In this document: positions 13,401 to 19,400 of the stretch, one piece after another | How the letters are laid out: each line of letters begins with the position of its first letter | Position numbering within the stretch: the stretch's first letter is position 1 | Assembly: GCA_000444245.1 (NCBI GenBank) | Contig: ATSW01005840.1 | Span: 1 to 28,522, forward strand | Reading direction: 5' to 3' | Origin: Botryllus schlosseri | Lineage: Eukaryota > Chordata > Ascidiacea > Stolidobranchia > Styelidae | DNA: 28,522 nucleotides | Made by a program: the position numbers and the translations under genes | The notes under the pieces: model-generated | The model's input: only the letters and a program-made list of their open reading frames with translations | Told to the model about the DNA's origin: nothing | Database searches by the model: none

Positions 13401-16400
13401 CAACTGATTCCCAGAATATGATATTTTGAGTAAGTATAGATTTGGTGTTCCGCAAAATGTGGTTGCCTCAAAATTTCATCGGATTACGTTTGACGTGATT
13501 ATACTGGAAGCTATTTACAGATTTTTCATTACAGTTTATGCCGGTGAATACGAACATACCTGAAATTATTTAAAAATTATTTGCCATATTATAAAGCAAG
13601 ACTATATTGATTCACAATGGACAGTTTGCTTGCATTGAACTACTTCCGTTTACAGTTATACGACACACGCACACTCGCACAGTCGCAGACTCGATGCGCA
13701 TTGCGCAAGCATTATGCATCGGAAAGGTGCTGTTCTGTGACAGGCCTTCAATGCAGCTACTGAAGCAAATGTACCATGGTACAAGTACCTATATATCGGC
13801 GTATAGTATACCCATATCGGCAATAGATTCACATACAAATGATAAAAAGAGAATATCATAGATTCCTTATCAGTTATAATATAATACTCAAGGGAAGTTC
13901 GCCATGTTCCAGGAAATTGCTGGCATGTATAGGATATCTCATTGTGGTCGTTACGCTTATGCAACCAATGCATATCCAGTTATCGAAACAACCACGAAAA
14001 CTGAACGAACAAACTAGAAGTGCAATAAAAAAGAACATCCCTGCTGAAAGGAAGGGCTTATTGCCCGAGTTCATAGATATGTTCTTTTATACAGGACTAT
14101 TCCATTAAATACCTTCCTGGAAAATATCCAATTCTCAAATTATTGCTTCAAATTATTGTTGCTACAACATTGTAAACAATATTTAGAATATTTGGATATA
14201 TTTTAACATGCAAGAATACCATAAAACGAAGACTGAATATTCTGTGAATTGACATAAGCTACTTCTAGAGCACCCCGATGTCTAGAGTTGCGGGGTAAGA
14301 AGGCAGTCGCCCGACCTGAATCTCCAATGACGAAGGAGGGTTTGTTCTCGGCCCATTTAGTATTGTTCGGTGTAATCTCTCCGCGCAGTATCTTCCCCAA
14401 GCATGACCGCGATGATGATCGATAAATGTTTGCACGTGTTCCAATATCTAGGGAAAACGTAGAAAGGAAACAGTTCAATTCACTATAACAACGCGTTGAT
14501 AAAGCGACAGTTGACGTCACAATATAGCACTGCGATAATCATGACAAATCTACGGTCCATTGATGCATAACTCCTTACGTGTAGGACTCCAGTAGAGAAA
14601 CAAAGCAACAGGCTTGTTTGTCCCCAACAAACTTGCATCTGCGTAGCATAGGTCATGTTACAAATAATTGCCCATTTTCTTTGCTGAATGGTGATTTCAT
14701 AAAGTCATCAACATTCAACTATTCACACAGAGATACAACGTCTCTTCGGCCAGTTGGTTTTGCGCCAAGCCACCAGTAATAGTTCTGACGACAAAATTTT
14801 GCTCGCTCTATGATGATGTCAGTAAACAACACCTTCACGACATACGTACGCCACAAAGCCCTGACTGATTAGGATAATAGTCATGGTTTCGGCAACTGGT
14901 GGCATCGACTGATATTACAATACCTCCACGGAGCGTTCTGTAAGTAGTCTGGCAACTGTTCCTACGGGGCCTACGAATATCGTAGGCCCCGGTTCCTAGT
15001 TTTTGCAGTCCTTCGTATGAAGGGTCCATATTTGAACTGAGCAATTCGCTGTTACTATGTATGTCGGTGTGGCGCCACAGCTAGCGGTGCTCCAAGGCTC
15101 GAGTCGGAATCGCGTCAGTACGGTACTATATTTCGCCAAGCATGCACTACTTATGCGCTAACTCGGCCTGTATAGTGTATATATTCACGATTGTTATGCA
15201 CCAGCATTCGGTTGCTCTACTACAGGGGTGGCCAACCTGCGGCCGTAGAAGGGAATTTGTGCGGCCGTGGACTCGCAATTCAATTTGTATGTGTTGGCGG
15301 CCGTCAACATGCAATTTTAATTTACGAATTTGACTACCGATTTCTTGCGAGATTTTAATGAATCATGAAATATTCTTCGCGCCTCGCGCGATTCAATTCG
15401 ACATCATTTTTCGATTTTAATATAGTAGCGCCCTTTGCAATCAGAGCCGACAGTACAGATTCGAAATAGCACTGGATAATGATGCGCCCCATATAGAAAT
15501 ATCAACTCGGAATCGTGTGCTCCTCCACTATACCGACAATCCTGATGGGAGGTGAAGAAATAATAGCATACAATACAACAAAGTGAGTAATAACAATTAG
15601 CCCACCCGAAGATGCATCATCATTTATAATTTTCCCTAAATCTTCGAAAACACCCCTTTTGTCAACTCTACCGGTGAATCTGATCACATGGGCTGAGAAA
15701 GGATAAATTTTGATAGTAATATGTAAAACTACTAACATTAATGACGAAATGCATTGGTCTATCAGAAAAATTTTCGCTCTTGGTGCCATTATGAGCAAAT
15801 CACAATACATGATCAGTGACCAGTCGCGATTTCGGTGCGTGCAATATGCCTATATATGATTGAATAGATTAGTCCGGAGTTCCCCGAAATGGACATAGAT
15901 AGACACTTTAATATGGGTATTTGGCGTCCATCTAGTTCATTACGACCATGCCCTTGGAATGCGACCGTAGACAACATGAGTAGTCGAAATGCGGCCGTCA
16001 ATGGGAAAAAGGTTGGCTACATCTGGTCTTCTAATACTTATGCTGGGTCACGAATTAGAGGACGCGTCTTTAAAGTCCTAAAATGTTCGTGTATATTATA
16101 ATTAAACAGTTGGTTCGTGGTACAGAACTTGAAGATAGCTTTCAATACAACATCCATTGCAGTAAAATATTTATTAACTCTTGAAAAGAGGCACCCGAAA
16201 AGTCTTCGAGTTGAATAAATATTTTACTGCAATGGATGTTGTATTGAAAGCTATATTATAATTATAGATGAAATCCCTAACAGTACGATTTACTGATTTC
16301 CCAATCAGTTTTCTGATATTTTTTTTTAACACAGACGTTAGATCCGATTTCCGTTCAAGTTCTATTGTGGGTTTCGTTCTGGATTTTCACTCAATTCATG

Positions 16401-19400
16401 TCCCCCGTGTAGTTTGATATCAATACCCTGCCATCATGATAGCAACTGCCGGCTTTCAAGACATTCAGCGAGGTTTTCAGCGTAGAGGTGCATGACATCA
16501 CCGACACCCTCTCTCAATAACGGCAGATATAGTTTCATCGGGTGCAGAAAATGTCCCATTTCCTCAATCAAACATAACCAGACGCCTAAATCGTACAAGC
16601 TTACCTTCGGACTATAGGTTTGCGATTTCAAGGCAATAGAGTCTCTCATATTCTGGGGTTTTGATGATTGCAGGAATGCAGGTATACGTCGCAAGGCTGG
16701 TTAAATAGTTAACATGCTAGGTGTGCGGTTTACGACACGCGTAGAATTCCACATGACATTAACCGAGGTTCATGGACTAATGCATTTACGGTAGAGCATT
16801 GTAGATTCTGCCAAATGTAACGTTGCATGGAATGGTTTCCCGGTGTATTCCTTCCAGGTGTTCAAAGAAATAAGATACGGCTAGGAAAGCAACGCGAAAG
16901 AGCTATCTATTCTGATATAGGCGTCACGCCTAGCACAAAAACGCTTCTCGTTATATCTGCTTCAAGTCATTCAATAGTCTGAATTCCTCTTTCGTCGCCT
17001 GCAAGAATGGGGGGAATGCTCGACAGTATATAACTCCAACTCGGTAAGAGAAAAGTAACCAGAGCTCAAGTTACCTCTACTTCCGAATGTGATAACATAA
17101 TGTGCCGCGTATAGCTTCGATCACAACTTATTGCAAATGATTACTAGAAAAGGTAAGATACTGAGAAGATTTGACACACCGAAGCCTTTTAAAACTAACC
17201 CTAATTATAAGAAAACAATAGCTTCTAAAATATCGTACTCGGGTCGTCAGATCAATTCAGTCGCATGACACGCACTTGCAATATGAAAACAAAATCACGC
17301 AATACATTTTGTCCATTGTATATTCTATTTCGATGTACTGAGCAGGCTGTATATCAATCATTCACAATTTACATACTACGACACCTGTAGGTTCTGCGCC
17401 TCATTTTTCTAACCAAACATAAACATGCAGCCTGAATGGTGTGTTGCATTGATGTAGATGTAGCATTGAATCACGGACGGTCATAGAGACTTGTTAGTAC
17501 TGTCAAATCGCGCCACGCAAAACAGTCGAGTTATGCAGCAGCCGAAAGATTAATCACTGCAAGTTATGAGAGTCGGTGACGCATCAACATTGCGAGGAAG
17601 GATAATCCGTAAACCTTTGTTTTCAACCGGGATAGGAGGTGAAACAGAGCTATTCGGTAAGAACATAGAATACCGTTGGACTGAAGTTTTCATCTGCGAT
17701 ACTGGTTTGAACTGCTCCTAGAGACCCGTAAGAGCAAGGCAATCAAATGGACGAATATTCATTACGAACATGGGATTCTATTGTATGATACAAGGCGATG
17801 TTCACGGTCGACTTGACTCACATTAGAATACATGGTAGTGAATGACATTCTTGGTCGCGTTGATATACAGGGAAAGATAAATCCGAAACAAAAGAATATA
17901 GACTTTACGTGGACCAGTGAACAGTTGATTATATCGTTCAAATTCCTGCATGGCATATCAATATATTCGAGGCTCTCACCATCTCTGAAGGCGCAAAGCT
18001 GCCAGTCACGAGCGCCAGTAAAATCCAACCCAGTACCGCGCTGTATGGAAACGGATTGTCCACCAGTTGCTTCATTATCATACAATAGATCTCGTCCCGA
18101 AGAAACGGTGTCGTTAATCCAGCTCTAACAAGGAAATGTACCTGAAATGGGCGGAAGAGTTGAACGCGATCGCGGCAGTGATAACAAAAAGCAAAAAGTT
18201 AACATCTGCCGATAACGTTGCCATTCTGTCGACGGTGATATTGCTAGAGACAGAGGCTATAATACTTGCGCGGCTAGTTGATATATTACACTGGTCAACA
18301 AAATGAAATTTTTTTGGCAGAACATCTAGGAGCCGTTTCTGGGGTTTTCAAGGTTGCTGATCACGAATCTCACATTGGTTTTGCCGGATTGGCTCTAGAA
18401 AAGAAGATATTTATACCCCTTAAAAAGCTTACAATCAATGTATTTACCCTTGAATATTCCACTTGGTAGAAAGTAAATCTTAGATTTTTTCTACTTTTAC
18501 ACTGCGCAATGCGCATAATAAGATAATTGACTATGATGAACACTCACGTCGTTCTCAGTTATTCCATCAATATTAACATGACCATGACCGTATCATAGGC
18601 CCCGGTCCAACGTGAATTGTTCTCATTCCAATTCGCTTTGTCAACATGATTCAAAACGCGCGTGGGATTGGCCAAATAGCTCATGGGTGGACTGGAGCGT
18701 AGATCCGATATTTTAGAGTGTGTCTCGACCCAATTTGGAAGATTTCAGCCAGACAAGGATTGGAGTCGATGTAGAAATTTTGGTAGCATGATCCAGGTCG
18801 GACAAATGCCGGAGTGATGGTTTTTATGAGCTCATGACTGTCGCCAGATTACTTCTTACTGATGGGCCCCTTCGAATTCATACATGCTAGACCACTTTTT
18901 TGCAGTTTTGTTGTGACAATTTCCTGTGATTTCCTTCAAACGAAAATAACAATCAGATCAGGGCCGGAGCGGACAATTTACCAATAAAATAAGCCGCTGG
19001 ACACATAAATATTGATTGTTTGAGAATGTGCGGTAGTCAATTCAGGTCTTTTACTTTACAGTCTTGCCGCACCCCAAATAGCACCCCAGGATCGCTAGTC
19101 TAGCGTTGGCGGTCGAGAACCCGTTGTCCTAGTCATGGGACAAGCCAAGATAGTAATTTGAGGCAAGCAACTTTTTCGCAAAAACCGATGAATTGTGACC
19201 TAATGAGCGCAGAAAGTGAAGTCATAATAAATCAATACCATATCTACGCTGATTAAGTCAACCCACCTTTTCCAATACCGTGAGGTTGCCGACACTGGAA
19301 GCGTTTTTTATGTTTGTCGTCGCTGGGGGTAAAGATTTGGCAGGTTTCTTGGGTTGACTGGGGGTATTGGCATCGTCTTTCACGAACAAAGACTTTGGCC

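Noticed and set aside
15502-15810. 102-codon minus-strand frame
   Set aside because: Not similar to anything recognised and not in phase with flanking exons.
16434-16694. 86-codon minus-strand frame between exons 4 and 5, resembling a MyTH4 helix (YAENLAECLES)
   Set aside because: Exon 5 already continues exon 4 in phase with a far better MyTH4 match, and this frame has no good donor before its stop.
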